30,502 bases of DNA from a virus, in the IMG/VR virus record IMGVR_UViG_3300042154_001056, positions 1-30,502 of that record. One strand, 5' to 3'. Below, piece by piece: positions 14,610 to 22,705 of the stretch. Each line of letters starts with the position of its first letter. The stretch's first letter is position 1. The position numbers were made by a program, and so were the translations under genes. The notes under the pieces are model-generated. The model saw nothing but the letters and a program-made list of their open reading frames with translations. It searched no databases and was not told where the DNA came from.

Positions 14610-15632
14610 ATGGGAATTACTTATACTGGTCAGTCCACCATCAAAGGACCAAACTTGGTGCCTGTCCTCCAAGAAATCTTCTTCACAAATCAAACTGTTA
14701 GCAGCTCTTGGGTTACTTTCAATGATGACATGAAAGAAGGAACTATCATCACTTCTGCTTCTATCACTGCAACTGCTCAAGCTTACACAGGTGCTTCACT
14801 TTCTGCTTCTGGTAGCATTACTCTTACTGACCGTGTTGTTAGTTTGACTAAACTTGAATACAAAGATACTTTCGTTGAGGAAGCTATCCGTGCAGGTCGT
14901 TTCAACACTTCAATGGCACAAGGTGCTTTAGAAATTGAATCAAATGAATTCAACACTAAGGTTCTTGGAATGTACGCTCCAAAAGTATCTGCTGATGCAG
15001 AGCGTTTGTTTTGGGGTGGTGTAACTGCAGCTACTAAGACTGCTGTTGCTGCTTTAACTCCAGGTGCTGCTCAAGGTTCTATCACTGCTGCTGCTCAAAC
15101 TGCTTTCGCTACTTTGACTGCTGGTTTAGTTGATGGTATCTTCTCTAAGGCTTTCTATGACAATGGTGCAATTGGTGGTTACATCAAGGTAACCGGAACA
15201 ACCGTTACAAGTGCCAATATCGCTGCCGAAGTGTCCAAGATTTACGCTGCAATCCCAGCTGAGATGCTTGCTGATGCTGCTGACCCTGTATTGATCTATT
15301 GTCCACGTGCTTGGAAGCAATTAGCTTACAACGCTAACAATACAGTTGGTGCTTCACAACAAATCAACTTCCAGATTGAAGGTGGAAACTTCGCTACTAG
15401 CCGTGTATTCTACAACGGTGTTGAGATGGTTTTCATCCCTAGTCCTAGCAACCTTTGGGCTTATGCTAACCGTGTTAGCCGTGTAATGTGGAACTCTGAT
15501 TCTACTGCAGATATGAGCAAAGTAGAGATTGGTAAAGTAGCAAATGATGGTGACACTAAGTTCATCCGTGCAATCTACACAATCCAAGCTCACATCGCTG
15601 ATGCAGCAAAAGGAGTTCTTTACGGAGGTTAA
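14610..15632 (+). CDS. Major capsid protein
   Basis: The 340-aa product has the size, Ala/Thr richness and strand-helix pattern of an HK97-fold capsid subunit. Stretches such as TLTDRVVSLTKLEYKDTFVE and GGVTAATKTAVAALTP are visible, and the C-terminal part (GNFATSRVFYNGVEMVFIPS, then NLWAYANRVSR) is like the end of the family. The codons are visibly biased (many GCT, GGT, ACT, AAC) compared with neighbours, as expected of a highly expressed gene. A G-free A/C-rich leader (14587-14609) precedes the ATG, the form of strong Bacteroidota initiation regions. A rho-independent terminator follows 7 bp after the stop. Confidence 0.85.
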   Translation: MGITYTGQSTIKGPNLVPVLQEIFFTNQTVSSSWVTFNDDMKEGTIITSASITATAQAYTGASLSASGSITLTDRVVSLTKLEYKDTFVEEAIRAGRFNTSMAQGALEIESNEFNTKVLGMYAPKVSADAERLFWGGVTAATKTAVAALTPGAAQGSITAAAQTAFATLTAGLVDGIFSKAFYDNGAIGGYIKVTGTTVTSANIAAEVSKIYAAIPAEMLADAADPVLIYCPRAWKQLAYNANNTVGASQQINFQIEGGNFATSRVFYNGVEMVFIPSPSNLWAYANRVSRVMWNSDSTADMSKVEIGKVANDGDTKFIRAIYTIQAHIADAAKGVLYGG

Positions 15633-15638
15633 ATTCAT

Positions 15639-15665
15639 AGGGGGGGAGTAACATCTCCCCCTTTT
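15639..15665 (+). terminator. Rho-independent terminator after the capsid gene
   Basis: A 7-bp GC stem GGGGGAG (15642-15648) / CTCCCCC (15655-15661) with a TAACAT loop is followed by TTTT (15662-15665). Wobble and A-T pairs extend the stem to 15639/15664. The U-tract is short, so partial readthrough into the tail tube gene at 15680 is likely and would set capsid above downstream genes. Confidence 0.75.
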
Positions 15666-15679
15666 AAAACAATAAAAAT

Positions 15680-16204
15680 ATGCCTTGTCTATTAACATCT
15701 GGTTATAATTTTGCAGGCTGTAAAGGCGGTGCTGGTGGTATCTCTGAAGTTCTAATCACAGAGATTGACAACCTAACATCTAGCACCTTGACAGCTAATG
15801 TTTACACTGCATTGACTATGTCAACAGGTAAGCAATTCAGACGCTACATTCTTGATAAAGAAATGGGAAGCTGGTCTGATAATGGGACCTATACTAAAGA
15901 AAGCGGAACTTATACATATGAGCCAACCGTGTCTTTCACAATCAAAGGAATTTCGACTGCCTTACAGGCTGAGCTTAAATTAATCGCTCAGAATACTCTT
16001 ATTTTGATTGTTAAGGACCGGAATGGTGTCTATCGTTTATTTGGTCGTGAAAAAGGAATGGATTTAATGACGGTTGAGAGTACTGTTGGTAAGGCTATGA
16101 CTGATTTTGCTGGGTTCAATCTAAACTTTGTTGGTGGTGAGATTGACTTTGCGCACGAAGTGCAAACTTCACTAATCACGGCTTTACTTTCCCCTGCTGC
16201 TTAA
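15680..16204 (+). CDS. Major tail (tube) protein
   Basis: The 174-aa protein opens MPCLLTSGYNFAGCKGGAGG, a pattern of Bacteroidota-phage tail tube proteins, and continues with beta-rich sequence: KQFRRYILDKEMGSWSDNGT, TYEPTVSFTIKG, NTLILIVKDRNGVYRLFG, DFAGFNLNFVGGE. Such subunits stack in rings to form the non-contractile tube. Placed between the capsid and portal genes and flanked by two terminators, it has an expression unit of its own, which suits a structural protein needed in many copies. Length is normal for the family. Confidence 0.75.
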   Translation: MPCLLTSGYNFAGCKGGAGGISEVLITEIDNLTSSTLTANVYTALTMSTGKQFRRYILDKEMGSWSDNGTYTKESGTYTYEPTVSFTIKGISTALQAELKLIAQNTLILIVKDRNGVYRLFGREKGMDLMTVESTVGKAMTDFAGFNLNFVGGEIDFAHEVQTSLITALLSPAA

Positions 16205-16227
16205 TTCTTCAAATAAATCGAAAAGGA

Positions 16228-16258
16228 AGACTGCCCCGTAAGGCGGTCTCTTTTTTTT
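16228..16258 (+). terminator. Rho-independent terminator after the tail tube gene
   Basis: An 8-bp stem, AGACTGCC (16228-16235) and GGCGGTCT (16242-16249) with one G-U pair, encloses a CCGTAA loop. It is followed by C and eight T (16251-16258), a textbook strong terminator 24 nt after the tail tube stop. The next unit begins with a new candidate promoter at 16261. Confidence 0.88.
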
Positions 16259-16260
16259 AT

Positions 16261-16287
16261 ACAATAACCCTAATTCGCATATTATTA
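16261..16287 (+). promoter_or_regulatory. Candidate phage late promoter, site 4
   Basis: ACAAT (16261-16265), 12 nt, then CATATTATTA (16278-16287). The C of CAT is 15 nt before the GTG at 16293. It lies directly behind the strong terminator, where a promoter must exist if the portal unit is to be transcribed, which is independent support for the motif. Confidence 0.65.
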
Positions 16288-16292
16288 ATATA

Positions 16293-16706
16293 GTGAAGTT
16301 AACTGCTAATACATCAAATACGGTCATTGCGACATTAGCTGAGAAAACTACTATTGTTAATGTACGTTATTTATTCTGTGCAAAGGGTAAAGATGAGAAC
16401 ATTAGCAAGTATTGCCTGGTCACCGACATCGCTCCTTCAGTTAACAAGGAGAGATATAATCAATTCACCATCACATTAAAGCCTAGCCCTGTTCCAGCTA
16501 ATGGGGAGATATATTTGACGGAATCAAATTACGATTATTCGTTCTATGAATTAACACAAGCACAGGCAGCATCTATAAATTTTAATAGCGTTGATGTTAG
16601 TCAATACGGCCTCGTTGAGACCATGAGACTACAAGTGGTTGATAATACTAACAATACAAGCACGGAGTATGTGCTAACAGAAAATGACAGAGCCTACGAA
16701 GGATAA
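16293..16706 (+). CDS. Conserved structural-like protein, 137 aa
   Basis: The start is GTG at 16293, placed by the upstream motif. The product is beta-rich (KLTANTSNTVIATLAEKTTI, then YNQFTITLKPSPVPANGEIY) and ends with YEG. This opening resembles a small family found next to capsid, tail and portal genes in Bacteroidota phages. Its role is unknown; a neck, decoration or tail accessory protein is plausible. It overlaps the portal start by 23 bp. Confidence 0.6.
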   Translation: MKLTANTSNTVIATLAEKTTIVNVRYLFCAKGKDENISKYCLVTDIAPSVNKERYNQFTITLKPSPVPANGEIYLTESNYDYSFYELTQAQAASINFNSVDVSQYGLVETMRLQVVDNTNNTSTEYVLTENDRAYEG

Positions 16707-18687
16707 TATTGTAACCAATTCACAAGTCTTGACAATCAAGATGAGTGGCTCACAATCACCTAAGTTGGTCGAGGACCAATACAAGGGAATTATTAAGTGG
16801 GGGTCTAATAACAGATATCCGGCTGAGAAGCTGTTATATTGGTATGAAAACTCTGCTATTCACGGAGCTATCTGTAAGGGCAAAGCACGCTATTTAAGCG
16901 GTACTAAAATCACTGCAGACATTCAGTCACCGCAGGTCGATGAGTTTCTAAGTAAGGCTAATGCTCTTGAAAGCTGGCATGATCTAAAGAAGAAGATTGA
17001 CATTGATGAAGTTGTCTGTGGAGGTTACTTTATTAAGGTTTATTCTAATGCTTTTGGAGTGCCGCTTCAGTTCTTTCACTTGGACTTTGCTAGATGCCGG
17101 ATAACTAAAGATGGCAAGTTCATCAAGTATTCAAATGATTGGTCAGATAATTTAGAGCCTGTAACTGCTTTTCCTGTTTATAACGAGGGAATAGTTGAGA
17201 CAAGTGTTTACTATTATAAGTCTTATTCTCCATCTTCTAAGAAATTTGACGGCTTATATCCAAAGCCGGAATACGAGCAATGTAGTCAAGATATTGACAC
17301 CGATGCTCGTGTTTCTGTATTCTTTAATTCATTAGTAAGAAATAACTTCTCTGCCGGAACCATTGTGACTATCCGTAATGGAAGTCAGGAGCCAGCAGCT
17401 AAGAAGGCACTTGTTGACCGATTAAAGGGTGAGCATGCAGGAGAAGAAAATGCAGGTAAGCCTATTATAATCTTTACCGGAAAAGACGGTCAACCCACAG
17501 AGGTTGTCTCTCTGAATCCGAATGATCTCGACAAACAATACGAAGGAATCGGGATGAGAAATCAGCAGAATATCATCGCTGGTCATGGTGTCAATTCCGT
17601 TCTATTTAAAATCAAGACGGCTGGTCAATTAGGTGGTCGCACAGAATTAATCGAGGCTCACGAGCTTTTCGTTAATGAATATGTAAAGCCGAAGCAGGTA
17701 AAATTCAACAATATGCTTGCTGAGTTCTTCTCTCTGAAGTACAACATGGAGGCTAAATTCGATGTTGAGCAGGTTCGGCTTATTGGTAAGGAATTACCAC
17801 TTGACAATATAAATGTCATCAATGCGATTGGTCCAGAGGTATTCAAGGCTTATGTTTTCGACACTTTTGGTCTTAAGAAGCCGGAAGATGTTAATGGAGT
17901 AGTTGTGGAGCAGGGCAAGTCTAATGACAATCTAAGGGGCCTTTCTGCTTCAGAGAATGCCGATGTCATCCGTATTACTAGGGACTTCTCAAAAGGTCGC
18001 ATGCCGGAATCAATGGCAATGCATCGCTTGACTGCTTATGGACTTACCACAACTCAGGCAAAAGAGATTCTCGGCCTTCCTATCGATGTTCAGCAGTCTG
18101 CAGATAATTCAGACAGACTGATTGAGTTATTTAACAAGTACGCTCATGACATCAACTTTGATGATGAGGTTATTGATATTCAATCTGTGCAATTAGCGGA
18201 GGCGAATACTGATACTGAAATCCGTAATTCAATCCTTAATGAATTAAAAGGAGACCCTTCCATTAGCGTGTATAAACTCTCTAAGATGTTCTCAATTACC
18301 GAAGATGAGGTAAAGGGTCACATTGATTATTTGGAGAGCAAGAAGCTTGTTCAGATAGGTCCTAATGGCATAACCCCAACTGAAAAGGGAGCCAATAAAA
18401 CTATTGACCCTGTTACAACTGAGATTTACACTGAGTATGTTTATGGGTTGCGCAAAGACCAAGAAGGCAAGGATTTAGAACTGCCCACAACCCGTCAATT
18501 CTGCAAGGATATGATAGCCCTTACCAAAAATAAGGCTCTGACATTTGAGGCAATTAACATGCTTGAGAATGAATTTGGGGATAATGCTTGGTATTTTAAA
18601 GGTGGATTCTACAATAACGGAAAGGTGACAACTCCTTTCTGCAGACATACTTGGAAAGCTGTCACTAAAATTAGAAAGAAGAAATAA
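16684..18687 (+). CDS. Portal protein with long C-terminal extension
   Basis: The 667-aa protein has portal features: an N-terminal SSNxRYPAEKLLYWY-like segment (WGSNNRYPAEKLLYWYENSA), FFHLDFARCRITKDGKF near 136-152, a central part including LVRNNFSAGT, and NIIAGHGVNSVLFKIKTAGQ. It forms the ring at the packaging vertex. From about residue 510 the sequence is not portal core. A winged-helix-like stretch (ILNELKGDPSISVYKLSKMF, then VKGHIDYLESKKLVQIG) is followed by a Cys/His-containing tail (TTRQFCKDMIALT...TTPFCRHTWKAV) of the kind found at the end of some head morphogenesis proteins. The portal is thus probably a fusion. It overlaps its neighbours by 23 bp and 1 bp. Confidence 0.8.
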   Translation: MTEPTKDNIVTNSQVLTIKMSGSQSPKLVEDQYKGIIKWGSNNRYPAEKLLYWYENSAIHGAICKGKARYLSGTKITADIQSPQVDEFLSKANALESWHDLKKKIDIDEVVCGGYFIKVYSNAFGVPLQFFHLDFARCRITKDGKFIKYSNDWSDNLEPVTAFPVYNEGIVETSVYYYKSYSPSSKKFDGLYPKPEYEQCSQDIDTDARVSVFFNSLVRNNFSAGTIVTIRNGSQEPAAKKALVDRLKGEHAGEENAGKPIIIFTGKDGQPTEVVSLNPNDLDKQYEGIGMRNQQNIIAGHGVNSVLFKIKTAGQLGGRTELIEAHELFVNEYVKPKQVKFNNMLAEFFSLKYNMEAKFDVEQVRLIGKELPLDNINVINAIGPEVFKAYVFDTFGLKKPEDVNGVVVEQGKSNDNLRGLSASENADVIRITRDFSKGRMPESMAMHRLTAYGLTTTQAKEILGLPIDVQQSADNSDRLIELFNKYAHDINFDDEVIDIQSVQLAEANTDTEIRNSILNELKGDPSISVYKLSKMFSITEDEVKGHIDYLESKKLVQIGPNGITPTEKGANKTIDPVTTEIYTEYVYGLRKDQEGKDLELPTTRQFCKDMIALTKNKALTFEAINMLENEFGDNAWYFKGGFYNNGKVTTPFCRHTWKAVTKIRKKK

Positions 18688-19202
18688 TGTTCAGACTGAT
18701 TTCACATGCCTACTTAAAGGATAAGAGCATCATTGATGACAATGTCGATATGAAGAAGCTCAATCCGACTATTGAAGACGTACAACTTCTGAAGATTAAG
18801 CCTTTATTAGGTACCAATCTTTATGATCTAATTGTAAGCCAAGCAAGCACCGCTACTTTGTCCGCTAATAACAAGATATTGCTTGATGAGCATATTCTCA
18901 GAATCATGACCAACTATATTGTGTCTGAATCGACTGATATTCTGAAGTATCGCTTCATGAATAAAGGGGTTTTTAGCAAAAGTCCTGAGAACGCACAGAA
19001 CACAGATTTAAAAGAATTGCAATACTTATCGGACAAGTATAAGAATGTCGCTGAAAGCTATGCTGATTCAATGGTTCATTACATCAAATCAGATACTTCA
19101 AAGTACCCTGCTTATTTAACAAATAGCGGAATTGATAAGGTAAAGCCGAGGGGTGCATACGATTGCGATATCTATTTACCGGAATACTATGGGGAAGATT
19201 GA
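18687..19202 (+). CDS. Head-tail connector-like protein (DUF6712-like)
   Basis: The 171-aa, mainly helical protein starts in a TAATG overlap with the portal stop. Signatures are LNPTIEDVQLLKIKPLLGTN near 26-45 and the helix-rich EHILRIMTNYIVSESTDILK. The arrangement resembles the gp6-like adaptor fold and a family of Bacteroidota phage connectors I know as DUF6712. The expected role is the adaptor ring below the portal. The assignment is from pattern and position. Confidence 0.65.
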   Translation: MFRLISHAYLKDKSIIDDNVDMKKLNPTIEDVQLLKIKPLLGTNLYDLIVSQASTATLSANNKILLDEHILRIMTNYIVSESTDILKYRFMNKGVFSKSPENAQNTDLKELQYLSDKYKNVAESYADSMVHYIKSDTSKYPAYLTNSGIDKVKPRGAYDCDIYLPEYYGED

Positions 19203-19252
19203 GATTAAGAATAGAAAGAAGTTAATTAAGTTTCTAAAACAGGTCCAACTAA

Positions 19253-19831
19253 GTGCTGACATTAAACCAACTAATCAAGAGAATCCAAACCTTTGCAACG
19301 GCTCACAAGCAGTTAAAGGGTAGTTTCTTATTTGAGCTTCCTAATATAAAGGGGCCGGATGAGGCGAGGACATATCCTTGCCTTACTGCATTGCTGGTAT
19401 CGACAGAGCCGAGCGAGCAGCAAGAAACTTTCTCAATTCTTTTTACGGTCTGGGACTTACCATCTGATGATAATCACCGGATGCAAGCTCAAGAGGTACT
19501 CAGCGACACCAAGTTAATTGCTAACGACATTGTCGCCTATCTAAAGTACGGAATGGAAGATGTGTCACTTGATGTGCCTGTGACCATGACCCCCGTTTAC
19601 GATGCCGGAGAAGATGGGTCTTATGGATGGGAGTTTACATTGAATTTGAGACTTAACCAGGGGCTTGATTTATGCTTTGTTCCTTATGATGTAATCACAG
19701 CTAACATTTACACTTACAATATTGACGGAGGTGCTGCGACAACAATTTATCTCAACACCGTTACCGGAGGTACTGCTACAACACTTTACGACAACACCAT
19801 CAATGGTGGTAATGCAACGACTTTACAATAA
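19253..19831 (+). CDS. Tail terminator-like protein with C-terminal Gly/Thr repeats
   Basis: The 192-aa protein starts at GTG 19253. Residues 1-145 have an alpha/beta pattern (LNQLIKRIQTFATAHKQLKG, then a set of strands such as ARTYPCLTALLV and ETFSILFTVWDLP) resembling small tail-terminator or minor tail proteins that cap the tube. Residues 150-192 consist of three imperfect repeats of about 16 residues with GGxATT(I/L)Y and an Asn/Thr motif, not part of that fold. The repeats look like a stacked beta structure. The start is uncertain because no strong leader is visible in the preceding 50 bp. Confidence 0.55.
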   Translation: MLTLNQLIKRIQTFATAHKQLKGSFLFELPNIKGPDEARTYPCLTALLVSTEPSEQQETFSILFTVWDLPSDDNHRMQAQEVLSDTKLIANDIVAYLKYGMEDVSLDVPVTMTPVYDAGEDGSYGWEFTLNLRLNQGLDLCFVPYDVITANIYTYNIDGGAATTIYLNTVTGGTATTLYDNTINGGNATTLQ

Positions 19832-19846
19832 TAATACTATAAGACA

Positions 19847-21655
19847 ATGACAGATATCACAGCCATAATAACAATAAGAAGGGACACATCTTCTAATTGG
19901 ACCGCTGCAAACACTATTCTTGCAGATGGTGAGTTTGCTAAAGAGACTAACACCGGAAAAATAAAGCTCGGCAATGGTGTTACTGCTTGGAATAGTCTGG
20001 CTTATTTCACAGGTGATGTTAAGTCGGTTAACGGGCAAACAGGAATTGTGTTAGTTAATGAAGTTCCTAATGGAGGCACAACGGGACAAGTATTAGCAAA
20101 GAATAGCAATACTAATAACGACACGGAATGGGTTGATGTAACTGCAAAACAAATATTCTTTTCACTTTTAGGAAATTATAAGATTGATACTTCAGGTACA
20201 ACTCCACCAGCAACTCATGGAGATATTAAGTATTCAAATGCAACTCAGATAAGCTCGACTAATCTTTATGTCAGTGATTTAACTTCTGATGGAATAGATA
20301 TTGAGGTTGTTCTTTCCTTTTTAACGGTAGGCTCTGTTTTACTTATTCAAGATGCTGATAACCATTTGAACTATCAAAATTGGCAAATAAGTGCAGCTCC
20401 AACTTTATCTGGTGATACTTACACTATCCCTGTCACTCTTGCTTCTTCTGCAGGAACAGGTACAACGGGATTTGCCAATAATCATGATGTGTTTTTTAGT
20501 GTTTATGGCAGTCCTCAGACCTTTGAACTTATATCTAATAAGGATATCGATGGTACTTTGGCTGCAAATAGCGATACTAAATATCCATCACAGAAGGCAG
20601 CTAAAACCTATGTTGACACGGGATTGGCAACTAAGCAGAATTCACTCGGATTCACCGCTGAAAATGTCACTAATAAAGATATTGACGGCACTTTAGCAGC
20701 TAATTCGGACACTCGGTATGCCAGCCAAAAGGCAACTAAGACGTATACTGATGCTGCAAAAGCTTCAGCGATATCGACTGCTAATGGTTATACTGATACA
20801 GGTTTAGCTGGCAAGCAAAACACTCTCGGATTTACTGCAGAAGATAGCGCAAATAAAGATATTGACGGAACGCTTGCAGCAAATAGCGACATTAAATATG
20901 CCTCACAGAAAGCGACTAAGACTTATGTTGACACGGGACTTTCTGCCAAACAGAACTCTCTTGGATTTACTGCTGAGAACGTAGCAAATAAGGACATAGA
21001 CGGCACATTAACTGCTAATAGCGATACTAAGTATGCATCACAGAAAGCCGTTAAGACTTATGTGGATGCTGGCTTATCTGGCAAACAGAATTCGCTCGGA
21101 TTTACTGCTGAAGATGTTGCTAACAAAGATACCGATGTAGCACTTACAGCTAACTCAGATACTAAATATCCTAGTCAGAAAGCAATAAAAAGCTACGTTG
21201 ACACAGGTTTGGCAACGAAACAAAATTCTTTAGGTTTTACTCCTGAAGATGTTGCTAATAAGAAAAGCACCATTGCAAATAGTGCAACGGATTATCCTTC
21301 AAGCGCAGCCGTCTTTTTAGCATTAGCTGACAATTTAAAGCCGAGGGTTTCTGCTTCTGCAACAGCAACTACCTTGACAATTAATGCTGATTCTTTTGAT
21401 TGCATAAGTGTCACCGCTCTTGCCTCTGCTTTGACTTTAGATTGGAGTGGAACTCCGGTTGACTTTCAAGGAATGATTATCAGACTGAAAGACAATGGGA
21501 CCGCTCGTGCTTTGACCTTTACAGGTACAAAATTTGAGGCGAAAGGAACCGCCTTGCCAACAACAACGGTTGCTGGTAAAGTTTTAACGGTTGCATTTCT
21601 TTACGATTCTGTGACGGGTAAATTTGGATGCGTTGGAGCGCAGAAAGAGGCATGA
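19847..21655 (+). CDS. Tail fibre protein with Mtd-like N-terminal domain
   Basis: The 602-aa product begins with a domain like the N terminus of the major tropism determinant (IIRRDTSSNW-type: TIRRDTSSNWTAANTILADG, then KIKLGNGVTAWNSLAYF), which attaches fibres to the tail. A beta-rich part follows, then from residue 231 five tandem repeats (20537-21256) containing NKDIDGTLAANSDTKY and KTYVDTGL, and a C-terminal domain from about residue 490 (SATATTLTINADSFDCISVT). The repeats suggest a long trimeric shaft. It is probably a receptor-binding fibre that affects host range. No reverse transcriptase or template repeat is present, so it is not diversified by a retroelement here. The stop overlaps the next start as ATGA. 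Confidence 0.82.
   Translation: MTDITAIITIRRDTSSNWTAANTILADGEFAKETNTGKIKLGNGVTAWNSLAYFTGDVKSVNGQTGIVLVNEVPNGGTTGQVLAKNSNTNNDTEWVDVTAKQIFFSLLGNYKIDTSGTTPPATHGDIKYSNATQISSTNLYVSDLTSDGIDIEVVLSFLTVGSVLLIQDADNHLNYQNWQISAAPTLSGDTYTIPVTLASSAGTGTTGFANNHDVFFSVYGSPQTFELISNKDIDGTLAANSDTKYPSQKAAKTYVDTGLATKQNSLGFTAENVTNKDIDGTLAANSDTRYASQKATKTYTDAAKASAISTANGYTDTGLAGKQNTLGFTAEDSANKDIDGTLAANSDIKYASQKATKTYVDTGLSAKQNSLGFTAENVANKDIDGTLTANSDTKYASQKAVKTYVDAGLSGKQNSLGFTAEDVANKDTDVALTANSDTKYPSQKAIKSYVDTGLATKQNSLGFTPEDVANKKSTIANSATDYPSSAAVFLALADNLKPRVSASATATTLTINADSFDCISVTALASALTLDWSGTPVDFQGMIIRLKDNGTARALTFTGTKFEAKGTALPTTTVAGKVLTVAFLYDSVTGKFGCVGAQKEA
20537..21256 (+). repeat. Five tandem shaft repeats in the tail fibre gene
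   Basis: Units start at 20537, 20672, 20852, 20987 and 21122, with a partial sixth at 21257. Four units are 135 bp (45 aa) and the second is 180 bp because of a 15-residue Ala-rich insertion (AAKASAISTANGYTD). The protein repeats are close to identical while the DNA has many synonymous differences, so they are old and selected at protein level. Recombination between units could still change shaft length. Confidence 0.95.
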
Positions 21656-22440
21656 TTTTAAATTCTATCATATCAATGATGGGTGGGGGTTTAGCTGTAG
21701 GTCCTTATACATCAGCTTTTTCTGCAGAAGTAATTTCAAGAGGTGGAAGTTTAACCGCTAATGAACTTACGTACTTAAACACTTTTGAGGTATCAGTAGG
21801 TTCTGATTTGGCAGAATTTGACAGACTTTGGATTCATGGACTTAGTAACAACATTGCTGCGAGAACTAGTTTTGTCAATCCATCAAGCACAATAATAACA
21901 GCTGTTAATAGCCCGACATTTACAGCAAATCAAGGATATCAAGGTAATGGCACAACAAGCTATTTAAACTCTAATTTTATTCCTTCTACACAAGGTGTGA
22001 AATATACTTTAAATAGTGCATCTTACGGTGTTTATTCACGCACAAACTCAGACATATCAGCTGTTGACTTTGGTTCTTTTAACGTTTCATTTACTCAAGC
22101 TCGACTAAGACAAGGAAATATATTTTACGGAGATATCAGTAGCACTGGTAGTGCAATTACATTTGCAAATACATCTTCTTTAGGATTACATATTGTTAAT
22201 CGGTCAGGGGGAGTAATATCATTAAATAAAAATGGAGTTCAATTAGCAACAGTAGGACAAGCAGCAACTACTTTGTCTACAATTAATCAATATATTTTAG
22301 CTCGTAATCAAAACGGAACGGCTGATAATTTTAGTAGTAGACAACATGCTTTATCTTTTGCAGGTAGCGGGGCAATCAATTTAACAAACTTTTATAACGC
22401 AGTTCAAGCATTAGGGACATCAATAGGTTGGGCAGTATAA
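21652..22440 (+). CDS. Tail spike/fibre-associated protein, lectin-like
   Basis: The start is ATG 21652, which overlaps the fibre stop as ATGA; the frame is open to 21628 but the overlap decides the start. The 262-aa product has a hydrophobic, Gly-rich beginning (NSIISMMGGGLAVG), then a beta-rich body of Asn/Ser/Thr/Gly (NSPTFTANQGYQGNGTTSYL; YTLNSASYGVYSRTNSD; SLGLHIVNRSGGV). It resembles a LamG/concanavalin-like jelly-roll found in Bacteroidota phage tail proteins. Binding of surface glycans at the tail tip is inferred. Confidence 0.62.
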   Translation: MILNSIISMMGGGLAVGPYTSAFSAEVISRGGSLTANELTYLNTFEVSVGSDLAEFDRLWIHGLSNNIAARTSFVNPSSTIITAVNSPTFTANQGYQGNGTTSYLNSNFIPSTQGVKYTLNSASYGVYSRTNSDISAVDFGSFNVSFTQARLRQGNIFYGDISSTGSAITFANTSSLGLHIVNRSGGVISLNKNGVQLATVGQAATTLSTINQYILARNQNGTADNFSSRQHALSFAGSGAINLTNFYNAVQALGTSIGWAV

Positions 22441-22443
22441 AAT

Positions 22444-22692
22444 ATGAATACATTTTATAAAATATCAAAAGTAGATGCTGACAAGGTTGGCTATTTTGAA
22501 TACTCCGGAGGAAATGCTTTTAGCCCTTTCTGCTCAGAGCAAGTGGATGGAACTTATTTAGTGTCCTGCAGTCTTATTGAGCAGTTGAAAGATAATGCTA
22601 ACATCCTAAAAGCCGATTGGGAAAGTATGGATGTGATTGATGAAACTGAAATCGATACAAAGGAAGTATCAATGCCTGGTGCAAACTCTTAA
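22444..22692 (+). CDS. Hypothetical protein, 82 aa, downstream of the tail fibres
   Basis: The gene starts 3 nt after the preceding stop. The product is acidic and mixed alpha/beta (YKISKVDADKVGYFEYSGGN; SCSLIEQLKDNANILKADWE). I do not recognise it. Its position suggests a fibre accessory or assembly factor, but nothing in the sequence proves it. Confidence 0.6.
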   Translation: MNTFYKISKVDADKVGYFEYSGGNAFSPFCSEQVDGTYLVSCSLIEQLKDNANILKADWESMDVIDETEIDTKEVSMPGANS

Positions 22693-22705
22693 AAATTAAC
22701 AAATA

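Noticed and set aside
19189-19323. Small frame (MGKIEIKNRKKL...) spanning the gap before 19253
   Set aside because: It is basic and low-complexity and runs into the tail-terminator gene in another frame. It could couple translation, but there is no support beyond openness.
19847-21655. Diversity-generating retroelement suggested by the Mtd-like domain
   Set aside because: There is no reverse transcriptase, no template repeat and no adenine-targeted variable region; the shared part is only the attachment domain.
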